From: Spongospora subterranea f. sp. subterranea
Taxonomy: Eukaryota > Endomyxa: Phytomyxea > Phytomyxea > Plasmodiophorida
DNA length: 61,336 bases
Assembly (NCBI GenBank): GCA_049724395.1
Contig: JAUGWO010000249.1
Span: forward strand, 1-61,336
Reading direction: 5' to 3'
A program made the translations under genes and the position numbers. The notes beneath the pieces are model-generated. The model ran no database searches. It saw only the letters and a list, made by a program, of their open reading frames with translations, and was not told the origin of the DNA. Below, piece by piece: positions 10,316 to 21,144 of this stretch; position 1 is the stretch's first letter, and each line of letters begins with the position of its first letter.

Positions 10316-12086
10316 ATGTCAATCAGTGAATGGTTTCCCAATGCGATTGCGGATTTTTTGGGGGATCCCGATATGGTTAAAACAGTCCAGAATGAGATAA
10401 ACCAAGCAGAGGATAATGCGATGTTTAATCACAATAATCGGTAGGAAAGCACTGCCGAATTACTCAAGACCCATTCCGCATCTGATCGTAGCTGTTTAAC
10501 TAAATATTTGTTCCAGTCCCGATTCCTTCTTGTCTCAACTCATTTCCATGATCGATCACAAACCTGCTGTTTGTGTCGGGTCACAAGCGATGAATTTGAA
10601 ACGGTAATTGATGCAATAAACGGGGTCGCGGGCCACATTTAATGCTGTCATTATCAGGATCATTGGTGATGCGAAATATTTGATGGAATCGGATTGGTAT
10701 TCCTGGTGACTCTCTTCATCGTCATCGGCCGCTATGTGTTTGAATTTCACTAGGGACGATATTCTGTCTCGGTTCTTCAACTACCTTGATCTTCATCTTG
10801 AAAAAAACAAACAAAAACCGTATCGGGCTCAATCAATATTTGGTTGAATTGGTGGGAAAGGAAATTGAAGAATCGCAAAGAATAGTTCTTCTACTTCGGT
10901 ACGTGTTTCTATGGTGACAGAACCACTCTTGTCCCATTCCATATCTGAGGATGACTGTTAACTGAATCTCCCAGACGTGATATTTTTGCAGAGGCTTATT
11001 TCAATTTTGGCCAGCAAACCTAGGCAAATTTGCCGCCAAGGCCAATGATTCACTGCTCGTGCTGAAGAATCGAGAGCTATAAAAAGGCTATAAATCTAGC
11101 TTCGGTACGTGTTTCTAGGGTGGCAGAACTCTTGCATATCTGAGTTTGACAAGGCCAGACCTGATTTTTCCCTTCAGAGGCTTAATCCTTCCGCAAACCT
11201 AAAGACGGAATCGCTGCTAAGGCCTTTGAATCCAACACTGCTCGTGCTCAGCATCTAGCGACCAAATTTTCGTGTTTGCAATGGTATTGGCGGAACTGGA
11301 GCGCTATATGTGAACTCATTCTATTTGATTATTATCAGGACCCTGAGTGATCCAACACACAAATCATTTACGGAATCGGATTGGTATTCCCCCTGTCCAC
11401 TGTAATTATCGCCATAATCCGCTAATCATCATTGACCAGGAACAAACTCCTGATTGTGTTCTTCAACTACCTTGATCTTCGTAGTGAAACATTGGGGAAT
11501 AATCGCCAGCAGTTTATTACGTCGATATTGATGTCAGTTAAGGCAGAGAAGTCAAGGTTGTCAACTCGAATCATCGTCCTGTCCAATACACCCCAGTATT
11601 CATGTATCGATGTTCACAGTGATCATTTGCTGGCGACAGATGTTGAAAGCGGAATGTTATTCAATGCGCTTATCAATATTCGTTATTTTCAAGAACGTTC
11701 GATCGATGACCCAAACCATTTGAGGTTGTATAATAATTTTAGGTAAAGGATCCTCATTTACAATCTGCGTTCTATCATCTTATTTCGCTTGTGATAGGAA
11801 CCGTCACTTAAAGGAACTGCCCAATCGAAGCATTACAATGCGCAGGATGTGGCGCGATTGCGAGCCGAAACTACTGGTAGGCGACTTGGAGAAATTTGTG
11901 GGGAAATTGGCGGATTTGTGGAAGCATGGGTATGATTCAGGATTATGGTTGTTTGGGTAGTTTGTGTGATGTTTGTTGATACTCTGATGTGGTAGCAAAT
12001 TCGTGTATTCTTCGAAAAGCGATCACCAAAAGAAAAAAATTCTCAAATTCCTGACCATTGACGAAGAAGGAGACGTGGCGAATTGA
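10316..12086 (+). CDS. Multi-exon gene of unknown function with internal exon duplication
   Basis: The first exon is proposed at 10316-10440 (ATG; 'ISEWFPNAIADFLGDPDMVK'), ending in a phase-2 donor. The last three exons are firm: 11439-11742, 11798-11929 and 11996-12086, joined in phase 2, ending 'LKFLTIDEEGDVAN' and stop. The 11439 exon contains 'FFNYLDLRSETLGNNRQQF'; a diverged duplicate at about 10740-10910 contains 'FFNYLDLHLE', preceded in both cases by a small exon ending in 'ESDW'. Another pair of duplicated segments lies at 10985-11100 ('GLFQFWPANLGKFAAKA') and 11175-11290, the second degraded. The first module appears shifted by one base at a run of seven A near 10801. The gene follows the serial-exon gene by about 230 bp on the same strand and also uses phase-2 introns; the two might be one locus. 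Function unknown. Confidence 0.45.
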
Positions 12087-12419
12087 TAATGGGCACACCT
12101 ACCGAATTAGATTTTGTTCTCAATAAATGCGCCAACGATCACTGCATTGCTTCGACATCGCTCATTGAGGATTGTGTCAATTACTAGTGAACACTTATCC
12201 CGAGACCAACCAGATCTTTACCAGTCCAGACATAAGTGTCAGCGCCTTTATCTGATTCCAATGTCGAATATAGGAAGGACTTTGATTGCGAAACCGCAGT
12301 CGAGGAGTTCCCCTGATTGTACCTCATGATATTATCAAATCTGTTCCCCCAAATCATTCAGTGTTGAGTGATTTACAATGAAATCTAAATATAAACTCAA
12401 AGTAAATACTTTACTTTCA

Positions 12420-13226
12420 CGTACGAGAGAGGGTGAGATTGATGTTGGAAATAGAGGACGTTGTCCCCGTCTTTTGGAGCGGTGCCTCAGGATGTGTCCG
12501 ATGGAACTCGACAATAACCTCCTTTAGGGCTGGGATGGGCGACCCGTTAGTGACGATGAAGGTTCCCAGGTTCGATCAGAAACGTCGTAACCTTTCCAAT
12601 CCCCCAAGTACCACATTTATCCCCTAGACAAACGACACTCAATGATGTCGTCTAATTCAAACAATGGTCGCTGATCATTATCAAACGTGAAATGGGCAGG
12701 ATTACACTGTTTCCCATCAAGAAGGGCATTTGAATCAGCAATGAGTGGAATACCCTGTACAACCTAGAGTTATTGGGAAGGTCCATTTCATAAGCGACCG
12801 AGATTAATTTCACGAACAATTGTGAACGGCCCTAACCCCTTCTTCAATTTATCGAAGGCCCTAGTAGTAGGAACCTTGTCGCATATTGAGCCACACATGA
12901 TTGCCAACGTTGTATACGGGAGACGGGCGAAGTTTCCGATCGACGAACCGCTTCATAGAGATGCACTGAATGACGCCTTGTTACTTGCAGTTGAGTTGAA
13001 CATCATGTTTAGATAGGAAATCATATCAAGAACGGCTGAATTTCGGTACGACCCAGCTTTGGTACAGAAAGATCGTGTCGACCAGAAAGATCTTGTCGCC
13101 CATAAAACCCGAAATTCGCGTTGAATGGTGAAACTCCAGATGCCAAATGACAGGAGTTGTTGTATGCAAGTTGAATCAGGAAATAATTTTGATTCATACG
13201 TAAATAACACCAGACGTTAACAATAA
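12420..13226 (-). mobile_element. Ty3/gypsy chromovirus remnant
   Basis: Decayed stretch matching, piece by piece, the C-terminal integrase to chromodomain part of the chromovirus at 55-58 kb. Both carry a 'gttccca' then 'gtcgtaacctttcca' segment in the chromodomain coding region and integrase-end text near 13.1-13.2 kb. It is a fossil with many disruptions and no terminal repeats visible, clearly older than the 55-kb copy. Confidence 0.65.
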
Positions 13227-13227
13227 T

Positions 13228-13653
13228 GGCGAGATCCAAGTGCTGGCAGACACGGGAATAATCCGGTGATGAGCCGAATATGGCAAGCTAATTACAGGTG
13301 ATCTGAACACAAAAAATAATCTATTTAAAAACAATCACGTTGAACTTCACGAATACCTTGACTCCATTCTAATTGAATTTTCTCTGTTAAATAATGTCAA
13401 CACCCCAATCAGAGGACCAAACAGTTTAGATATCGCACTTTGCAGCCCAGCGTTTCTTCCATGTAAACAAAAATGGAAAGTCCACACGAAACTGAGCAGT
13501 GACCCCGTGCCAACAATTATCACAACTTCGATCTCAACTAGGAGACAGAAATACACTAAGACGATGAAACATTTCATGACAGTAATAGATAATGAGAAAC
13601 CCATAAACGCGCTTATGGAGAGAATCACAAACATGAATCCCGAACAATTGACC
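13228..13653 (+). mobile_element. LINE endonuclease fragment
   Basis: Reads on the plus strand as 'ITGDLNTKNN' (the GD-x-N motif of the exonuclease-endonuclease-phosphatase fold), then 'RGPNSLDIALCSPAF' and 'KLSSDPVPTIITTS', the C-terminal S-D-H/P-x-P-I pattern of LINE endonucleases. It is truncated at both ends and abuts the 52-bp satellite at 13655. A second copy from the same family is at 54495-54975. Confidence 0.7.
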
Positions 13654-13654
13654 T

Positions 13655-15422
13655 AACACGGTTCAATAATTTACAGGGTTTAACTCTGCAATACTCTATC
13701 TCTAGTAACACGGTTCAATAATTTACAGGGTTTAACTCTGCAATACTGTGTCTCTAGTAACACGGTTCAATAATTTACAGGGTTTAACTCTGCAATACTC
13801 TATCTCTAGTAACACGGTTCAATAATTTACAGGGTTTAACTCAGCAATACTGTGTCTCTAGTAACACGGTTCAATAATTTACAGGGTTTAACTCTGCAAT
13901 ACTCTATCTCTAGTAACACGGTTCAATAATTTACAGGGTTTAACTCTGCAATACTCTATCTCTAGTAACACGGTTCAATAATTTACAGGGTTTAACTCTG
14001 CAATACTCTATCTATAGTAACACGGTTCAATATTTTACAGGGTTTAACTCTGCAATACTCTATCTCTAGTAACACGGTTCAATATTTTACAGGGTTTAAC
14101 TCTGCAATACTGTATATCTAGTAACACGGTTCAATAATTTACAGGGTTTAACTCTGCAATACTGTGTCTCTAGTAACACGGTTCAATAATTTACAGGGTT
14201 TAACTCTGCAATACTCTATCTAAAGTAACACGGTTCAATAATTTACAGGGTTTAACTCTGCAATACTCTATCTCTAGTAACACGGTTCAATAATTTACAG
14301 GGTTTAACTCTGCAATACTGTATATCTAGTAACACGGTTCAATAATTTACAGGGTTTAACTCTGCAATACTCTATCTCTAGTAACACGGTTCAATAATTT
14401 ACAGGGTTTAACTCTGCAATACTGTATATCTAGTAACACGGTTCAATAATTTACAGGGTTTAACTCTGCAATACTCTATCTCTAGTAACACGGTTCAATA
14501 ATTTACAGGGTTTAACTCTGCAATACTCTATCTCTAGTAACACGGTTCAATAATTTACAGGGTTTAACTCTGCAATACTCTATCTATAGTAACACGGTTC
14601 AATAATTTACAGGGTTTAACTCTGCAATACTCTATCTCTAGTAACACGGTTCAATAATTTACAGGGTTTAACTCTGCAATACTCTATCTATAGTAACACG
14701 GTTCAATATTTTACAGGGTTTAACTCTGCAATACTCTATCTCTAGTAACACGGTTCAATAATTTACAGGGTTTAACTCTGCAATACTGTATATCTAGTAA
14801 CACGGTTCAATAATTTACAGGGTTTAACTCTGCAATACTCTATCTCTAGTAACACGGTTCAATAATTTACAGGGTTTAACTCTGCAATACTCTATCTCTA
14901 GTAACACGGTTCAATAATTTACAGGGTTTAACTCTGCAATACTCTATCTATAGTAACACGGTTCAATAATTTACAGGGTTTAACTCTGCAATACTCTATC
15001 TATAGTAACACGGTTCAATAATTTACAGGGTTTAACTCTGCAATACTCTATCTATAGTAACACGGTTCAATAATTTACAGGGTTTAACTCTGCAATACTC
15101 TATCTCTAGTAACACGGTTCAATAATTTACAGGGTTTAACTCTGCAATACTCTATCTATAGTAACACGGTTCAATAATTTACAGGGTTTAACTCTGCAAT
15201 ACTCTATCTCTAGTAACACGGTTCAATAATTTACAGGGTTTAACTCTGCAATACTCTATCTCTAGTAACACGGTTCAATAATTTACAGGGTTTAACTCTG
15301 CAATACTCTATCTCTAGTAACACGGTTCAATAATTTACAGGGTTTAACTGTACAATACTACTGTATCTCTCGAAAAACACGGTTCAATAATTTACAGGGT
15401 TTAACTGTGCAATACCGTGTCT
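13655..15422 (+). repeat. 52-bp satellite array A
   Basis: About 34 head-to-tail copies of a 52-bp unit: 'aacacggttcaataatttac' + 'agggtttaactctgcaatac' + 'tctatctctagt'. Subtypes differ mainly in the last 12 bases (tctatctctagt, tctatctatagt, tgtatatctagt, tgtgtctctagt) and are interleaved. The array runs to within about 80 bp of the proposed start codon of the PCIF1-like gene, so that gene's promoter lies in or beyond it. The same unit occurs in reverse orientation at 45577-46738. Confidence 0.95.
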
Positions 15423-15503
15423 CTGCGTTACTTTTGCGCAATTTCCCCGGGTTTTTTCTGCGACACTCGCAATTACACTTTTTTTGTCCTTGAGTCGAAA
15501 AGA

Positions 15504-18125
15504 ATGCAGTTTGCCAGCTGCCCCGGCCTAGCATTAGGGAACGCTATCGACGATCTGGACGCCACGTTATCCGCCTGGCGCCAGACCCAGCCAATTGCTG
15601 CCACAACCGATCTGGTTGTGGCGTCCGGTTCCATGACGCCGTCACCGTCATCAACAATGTGGAACTCTGTTAAAGCCCCAGCTTCCGACATTGGAGTCCC
15701 CGAAGCGATCCCGCCCCGTTCTTTCCCCAACGACGAAATATATCGCCAGCAGGTGGTTTTCCAGTGTTTTTGCTACAATCAGATATTCGTCTCTTGCTAA
15801 AGCCCGTATTATCCTTTTTTGGTTCACAGAATCCTCACTGTTCAGCGTTTCGAAACCAACAATCAAAGTGGCTAACAACGTGTTTGGATTAGGCGCTGTC
15901 TCAAATGCGATCCCAACTCACATCTCTTTGTCAGAGCGCGTCCGGCGGCTCGATCTCCAATGTTGAAGCCGAAATATTTGATAAGTGGCAATATGCTCGA
16001 TTACAGCCTTTACACGATAAGGCAACTCCTTGCAAATGTATAATTAGTTAATTCCAGACAATCTGTTAACTTTGTCTTCTTCTTCGAGTGATTCTCGCGT
16101 TGCTCTCGATCTTGGTGTTTTTTCCATTCATATAAAGCTAATGTTTGCTAGAGTTTATTTGTATTGCATTTGTCTTGAATTTTTTGGTTTTTCTCTAGTT
16201 TTCCTGCTTCGGCAACATTTTCAAATTTTTTGGCTAGTGATGGATTGTTTAATTCCATACGGGGAGGATATCGTAATCGATGCCACCTTGGCTGAAGACC
16301 TACGTCGACTGTCGCCATCTCGCTTGTCCGAGGCTGCTTCCAAGACAATCGTAAAGCAGCTAGGTCACCTTGGTGCTCGTGCCGTTCGTAATGCCCGTCT
16401 GGCTCGAGATCAGCCACCCGCCCGAATCTCCAAAACAATACATGATTGTTTTGTTCATCTCGCTGCTCGCAAAATATCTGTCAAGGTACTCGCATAGACT
16501 TTAGATTTTTCTTCAACATGTTTTCTGGGTGGTCCTTTAACTGCTCGGTGTTTGAAATTCAGTCACCCATTCTTTCTCATCATCATTTCGTATTTCTGCC
16601 ATTGACTTTCAAAGCTTCACAATTTCGTTCCTCGCTCTTTGTCTGATTCGATCGTTGGCGTTCCGTATCGTTCGTTTTCTTTCACGTTTTATCAATGTAT
16701 TTTTACATTCTTGTTAGGTTCGGCAAGAACACTTCGATAAATTACTGCACATGTACCGTGGTCCTCCCGGGCAACTCGACGAATCGGTTTTCACTTTGTT
16801 GTTGCGCTATTCTTCTCTGGCCGACACCGGTATGCAGGTACATGAGTTGGTTAATCATTGTCTGTCTAACACATTGTCTCAGTAAAATTTCCATAATTGT
16901 TTTTTTGCCAACCTCATTTTAACGAAGTTTCAACATCTCAATTATCGAATTCAGACTGGTGTATTTTTTCAAAGATAAATATTCGCAATGTTGTTTACTT
17001 ATGTTTTTTGCCATCTTTGTTCAGGCGGCGTGTCACGAAAGTGTATTTGAGGTCCTGCATCGGCGATTGGACGTCAGAATGGAATGTTTTGCCTCGCCTT
17101 TAAACTGTTACTTCACGAGTCAGTTCGCTTCGCTGTTCGCCGATACTGATGCCGTGTTCGGCTCCGTCGGTTCATTCTTCTCATTACGACCCACATCCGG
17201 CTCATACCAGGTCCTGCTCTTGACACGATCTTTTGTTGTGGCTTTTTGTGGATATTTTTGGTCATCTTCGGAACGTTCTTTGTTTTGATTTCGTCTATTG
17301 GTTTCTGTAGGCAAATCCCCCGTTCATTGATGAGTTAATTGATCGTATGGCGACGCGCATGAATGAGCTCTTAACTGATACCAAAGAGCCGCTCTCCTTT
17401 GTCGTCGTGGTTCCTCGTCGGTCGACCACTAATGCGTGGATGGCGCTACACTCACATCGTTACATCCGCGCTGAAGCTACATTACAGGTACCGGTCAACA
17501 AAATGAAAAAATCAACAGACATGTTCTATTTGTGTGTATTTTCCGTTCGTTCTGCAATCACGCATACTTGGATATTAAATGTTTACGATTGTGGTATTCT
17601 GCTCGTTTTATTATTTTTCTCTTGTTTCAACAATTCATCAGTTTGTCTAACGGGTTGTCTATCTGTTGTTTGATCACGTTCCTCATTTTTCACCAAACAA
17701 GTCCCTGTTTCGTGCCTTTTTTTCGGTCTGATTGTGTTCATTCTGCAGCAAAAATCCCATGGGTTCTGTGATGGAGCTCAACATCGTCGGCCGTCAAGAT
17801 ATAAGATTTCGACCTGCGACACATCTGTTTTTTTCTTACAAAATACTGCCGGTAAAGCGTTTTAGCGGCTTGTATTACGTAACTTCGGTTGTTGCTGCAA
17901 CCTGTGTTTTTTTCTGTTTTACTTTTTATTCATTTGGCTATGTCTCTGAGGTCTTTTACTGATTTTTTTTCAGGTTCACTTAAGTACCCAGTAAGCTCTG
18001 CCGTGTTGAACGAGCTTCTACTCGCATTCCGCTCTCGCCAGCGTGACGAGTTACAGGAACAGTTTATTACGCGCAAGAAACGGAAGATGAAGAGGGATTC
18101 CCCTCAACCCAACACGAAAAGATGA
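15504..18125 (+). CDS. PCIF1: PCIF1/CAPAM-like cap-specific adenosine N6-methyltransferase
   Basis: Eight exons: 15504-15752, 15893-16037, 16238-16485, 16718-16837, 17025-17210, 17311-17487, 17749-17851, 17974-18125; 459 aa, every junction in frame. PCIF1/CAPAM transfers a methyl group from S-adenosylmethionine to the N6 of the 2'-O-methyladenosine beside the mRNA 7-methylguanosine cap, making m6Am. Family hallmarks: 'SPLNCYF', 'FADTDAVFGSVGSFF' and 'SGSYQANPPF' with the catalytic NPPF motif, 'LSFVVVVPR', and near the C-terminus 'RYKISTCDTSVFFLQN'. The tail is basic ('RKKRKMKRDSP'), possibly a nuclear localisation signal. The vertebrate protein has about 700 aa with an N-terminal WW domain that binds phosphorylated RNA polymerase II; no WW domain is visible here. 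ATG 15504 is the first in-frame ATG; the frame remains open upstream to a GTG at 15417 in the satellite. Confidence 0.9.
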
Positions 18126-18258
18126 TAAACATAATGTTATTCGACATCGGGTAGTTTTCCATCGACTCCTATGCGTTTCTACGTTGTTGTTAACCAAAAA
18201 CTCAATCGATATACATACTGCAGATCAAAATGTGATTGTAGATATCTTTGCAATGTAT

Positions 18259-21084
18259 TTATACAAAATAGTTAGGCTCTTCCGTATCAGAGTGCATATT
18301 GATCGAGTCATGATGGTGCTGTTCGACACCATGAATGCTTTTCCGACGCATGGCGAAAACGAGTTTCGACCTATCCAATGTTGTTTTCATCAATCTAGCA
18401 CGAGCACAACGGCGCTTAAGCACGGCTCGAACAACAAACAAAGCCAATACAAGAACGACGACCAAGATCAATGCAAATCCCATGACTGCGTAAATCCGCC
18501 AAGAGAATTCAACCTTGGTCTCCTGATTTAACATTTAGAACACAGATCACGTTGAAGGGCAACACTAAGAACAAACAAACAGCAATATCTTATCGAATTT
18601 TGACAGCGGAATTAAACAACAAAAAATTAAAGGGAGTTTTAAGCTCCCATCTTGAAAAAAAACATTCAAATCATGCACAGATAATCGGTGGATGGATACT
18701 CTGGGTTTTTCATTGCTGATGTCGACGATGGTTGTATCCGGAGACAGTTGGGATTGTTCTAAGGGCATCGTCTCGGAAAGAAGCATGGCGTCGCGAGTAA
18801 AGGGTTCAGGGTCAGCTGCAGAGATCGACGATAAGTTGTCGATGCTCGATTAATTGAACTAGGGAATTTACCATCATCGTTCCCGGGAGAATCATCATTA
18901 AGAGACGAATATGGTTGAGAGTCAAATCTGTCATGACTCCGTTCCAGTGCATCCGTGAGCTCTTTGACAAGCACCGACTGTCTCGATTTTGATGAAGTCG
19001 TTGCTCGTGAGCCCATTGCATTTCCAATGGACTCGCCTGTAGCAAGGAAAATTAGTGCAATGCTATGCAAAACGAAGAACCGGGTGTACTTTGTCCTTCC
19101 GTTGACAAAAATTTTTTAACAGGTGTTGCGGGGTAATCTTGGCTTGCAATTGAAGCCAACGCTATTAATGGCGAGATCAACGACGTGCTGAGTTTGTCGG
19201 TGGTCAAAACTTGCTCCGTCGCCAAGATATTTGTCGATGCTCCCAATGATGCAACACTCGCTGTTTCCTGTTGAGCGAATTTGGATGCGTCCGCTGAAAC
19301 ACTGCCCGAAGTCGATTGTGACCAGGATTCCCTGTCTAAAATGTGACCATCAACAACAGCCCAATTTCTGCTTTCGGCCTCAGATATCCTCTCTCGCACA
19401 GCATTCATTGTTGTGGGCAGGGTCCTCGGTGACGATGCCATGCCGTCATCGGCAGCGTGTTGGACTATCAGCAGAAAATCTCAGTACAAATTTTTTAGAA
19501 GAATAAATGACGAACTACTTTCTTCGTATTCTGGTGCAGTGAAATCAAACAAATGACGAATCAGCTGATGTATTTTTTAGATGTAGCTCAATCAGTAATT
19601 TTCCAAAACGATGTTGTAACAAAAAAGAATAATAAAGTACCTTCGCCGTCACTGGAAACAGCTTCTGTTATTTGGCCAGCAGGGTTTTCCGTCGTTCGCG
19701 AAACTGAAGTGTTGTCGTCGCTGATCGAGCTACTTGTCCCCGAACTCGCCGAGCCACGTAAGGACAAATATTCTGATACACAGAAACACAGTTAACTTAA
19801 ATAATCTGGAAAAAAGACCGCACCATCATCATCCATTCCGCCAGATTCTGAGCTAGAATCATCATAAGCGAGCAAGCTCGAAAAACCAGCAGCAGCACCT
19901 TTTTCTTTTCAACACAACCGGATTCAGAATTGTTGTTAGAGGACGTAAGGCACAGCCAAAGAGGCTTACCTCTGCCAGGAGGAACATATCCGCGTTCAAC
20001 ATCGATATTTGGCACATCCTGGTCGTTTAATATTATTCTTTTGACAGTGCGCCAAAGAGCACCACCCATGTCGCGCAACCGGCTTTTAGACGGTACGACA
20101 ACTTGGTCACCGGTCGTGGAATCCACTAAAGACGACAATTAACTTTAGCGATTTGGAATTTCGAGGACCGACCCGTTGATCTCTGCCATTCGTTGAAGTA
20201 TGGTTCGCGAAAGCTAGAAACAGGTGAAATCTCGGACACTCCGAAAAGAGACCAGTCGATTTGCTTATTCGCCACCAAAACACGGGGCATACTCTGTGGA
20301 ACAGGCGCATCAAGTGGCGAATGCCAGCCTCTGCCGGCCCGTCGTGATGGGCTCGGTTCTGGAATAGCCATCAATGAGCCAATCGGAAAACCGAAATCGC
20401 TAGATGGGGCATACCCTCGTCTGATATGTCGGAAAACGAGTCGATTTCGAAATCGTCTATGCTGTCGTCCAAAGTATCTTTTAGCCACCTCGATATTCCT
20501 GTGAAAACCCCCCAGCCTCTGGCGGATTCTAGAACGAAAGACAAAACAAGCGATGGGCACTCCGATTGTCTCGGCTCGAATATCCACGCACCTTGCTCCG
20601 TTCCAGGAACGTCGCCACTTTCCACTTCTTGATCCAATGGGTCAGCTTCGGACCTTGGGCTCTCTGAACACAATATCAACACGGGTTGAACACCGGCGCG
20701 CAAAACCCACCATCATCATCAGGAATGTCCACAGTTTGGTATTCTGGATTGGTCGACGCTGTGCTGCTGGCGCTAATATCATCGCGTCGCTGTATATGTT
20801 GCTGTGGAAACTATAAATAAGGCCACTAGTGGAGGTTTTTCTTATAACACAAAAAGCAACATCGTTTTCAAAAAACATAAAAGGACAATACGATGAATTG
20901 TAAATATTAGAATTGGAAGTTAATATCCAAAGGATTCGCATTCGAATAGAAAATGTACGATTGCATAGTTGGAAATAATACTGACTTCATGGAGATCATA
21001 ACCGTTGTCTTCAGCTCCACCAACAGCGGCCACGCCGCACCTGACCAGTGCGATGACGATAAGAACGCGTTGCCCGCTCAACAT
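18259..21084 (-). CDS. Type I membrane protein 1 with acidic multi-exon stalk
   Basis: Twelve exons: 20986-21084, 20711-20801, 20592-20663, 20415-20528, 20173-20358, 19970-20125, 19824-19898, 19641-19772, 19090-19464, 18872-19036, 18700-18815, 18259-18522; 614 aa, all junctions in frame. An N-terminal signal peptide ('MLSGQRVLIVIALVRCGVAA') leads a long Ser/Asp/Glu-rich ectodomain with little predicted fold. Introns 2-10 are all phase 1 and mostly split a Gly codon after an acidic residue (DDD|G, DE|G, GE|G), so internal exons are interchangeable cassettes. Two exons resemble each other ('GWGVFTGISRWLKDTL' and 'MGGALWRTVKRIILND'). The last 264-nt exon encodes a membrane span ('AVMGFALILVVVLVLALFVV'), a basic stop-transfer and a cytoplasmic tail with 'MKTTLDRSKLVFAMRR' and 'HGVEQHHHDSINMHSD', shared with protein 2. 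No known family recognised. Confidence 0.75.
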
Positions 21085-21144
21085 AATCGATAACCAATAA
21101 TGGAATGGGGGGGGGACGATGATTGGCATCGAAAATGGACTCAA

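Noticed and set aside
13655-15422. CRISPR-like array
   Set aside because: The units are contiguous 52-bp copies without unique spacers, in a eukaryotic context; it is a satellite.
15417-15503. Upstream N-terminal extension of the PCIF1-like protein from a GTG
   Set aside because: It lies partly in satellite sequence and lacks an ATG; the first in-frame ATG at 15504 is preferred.
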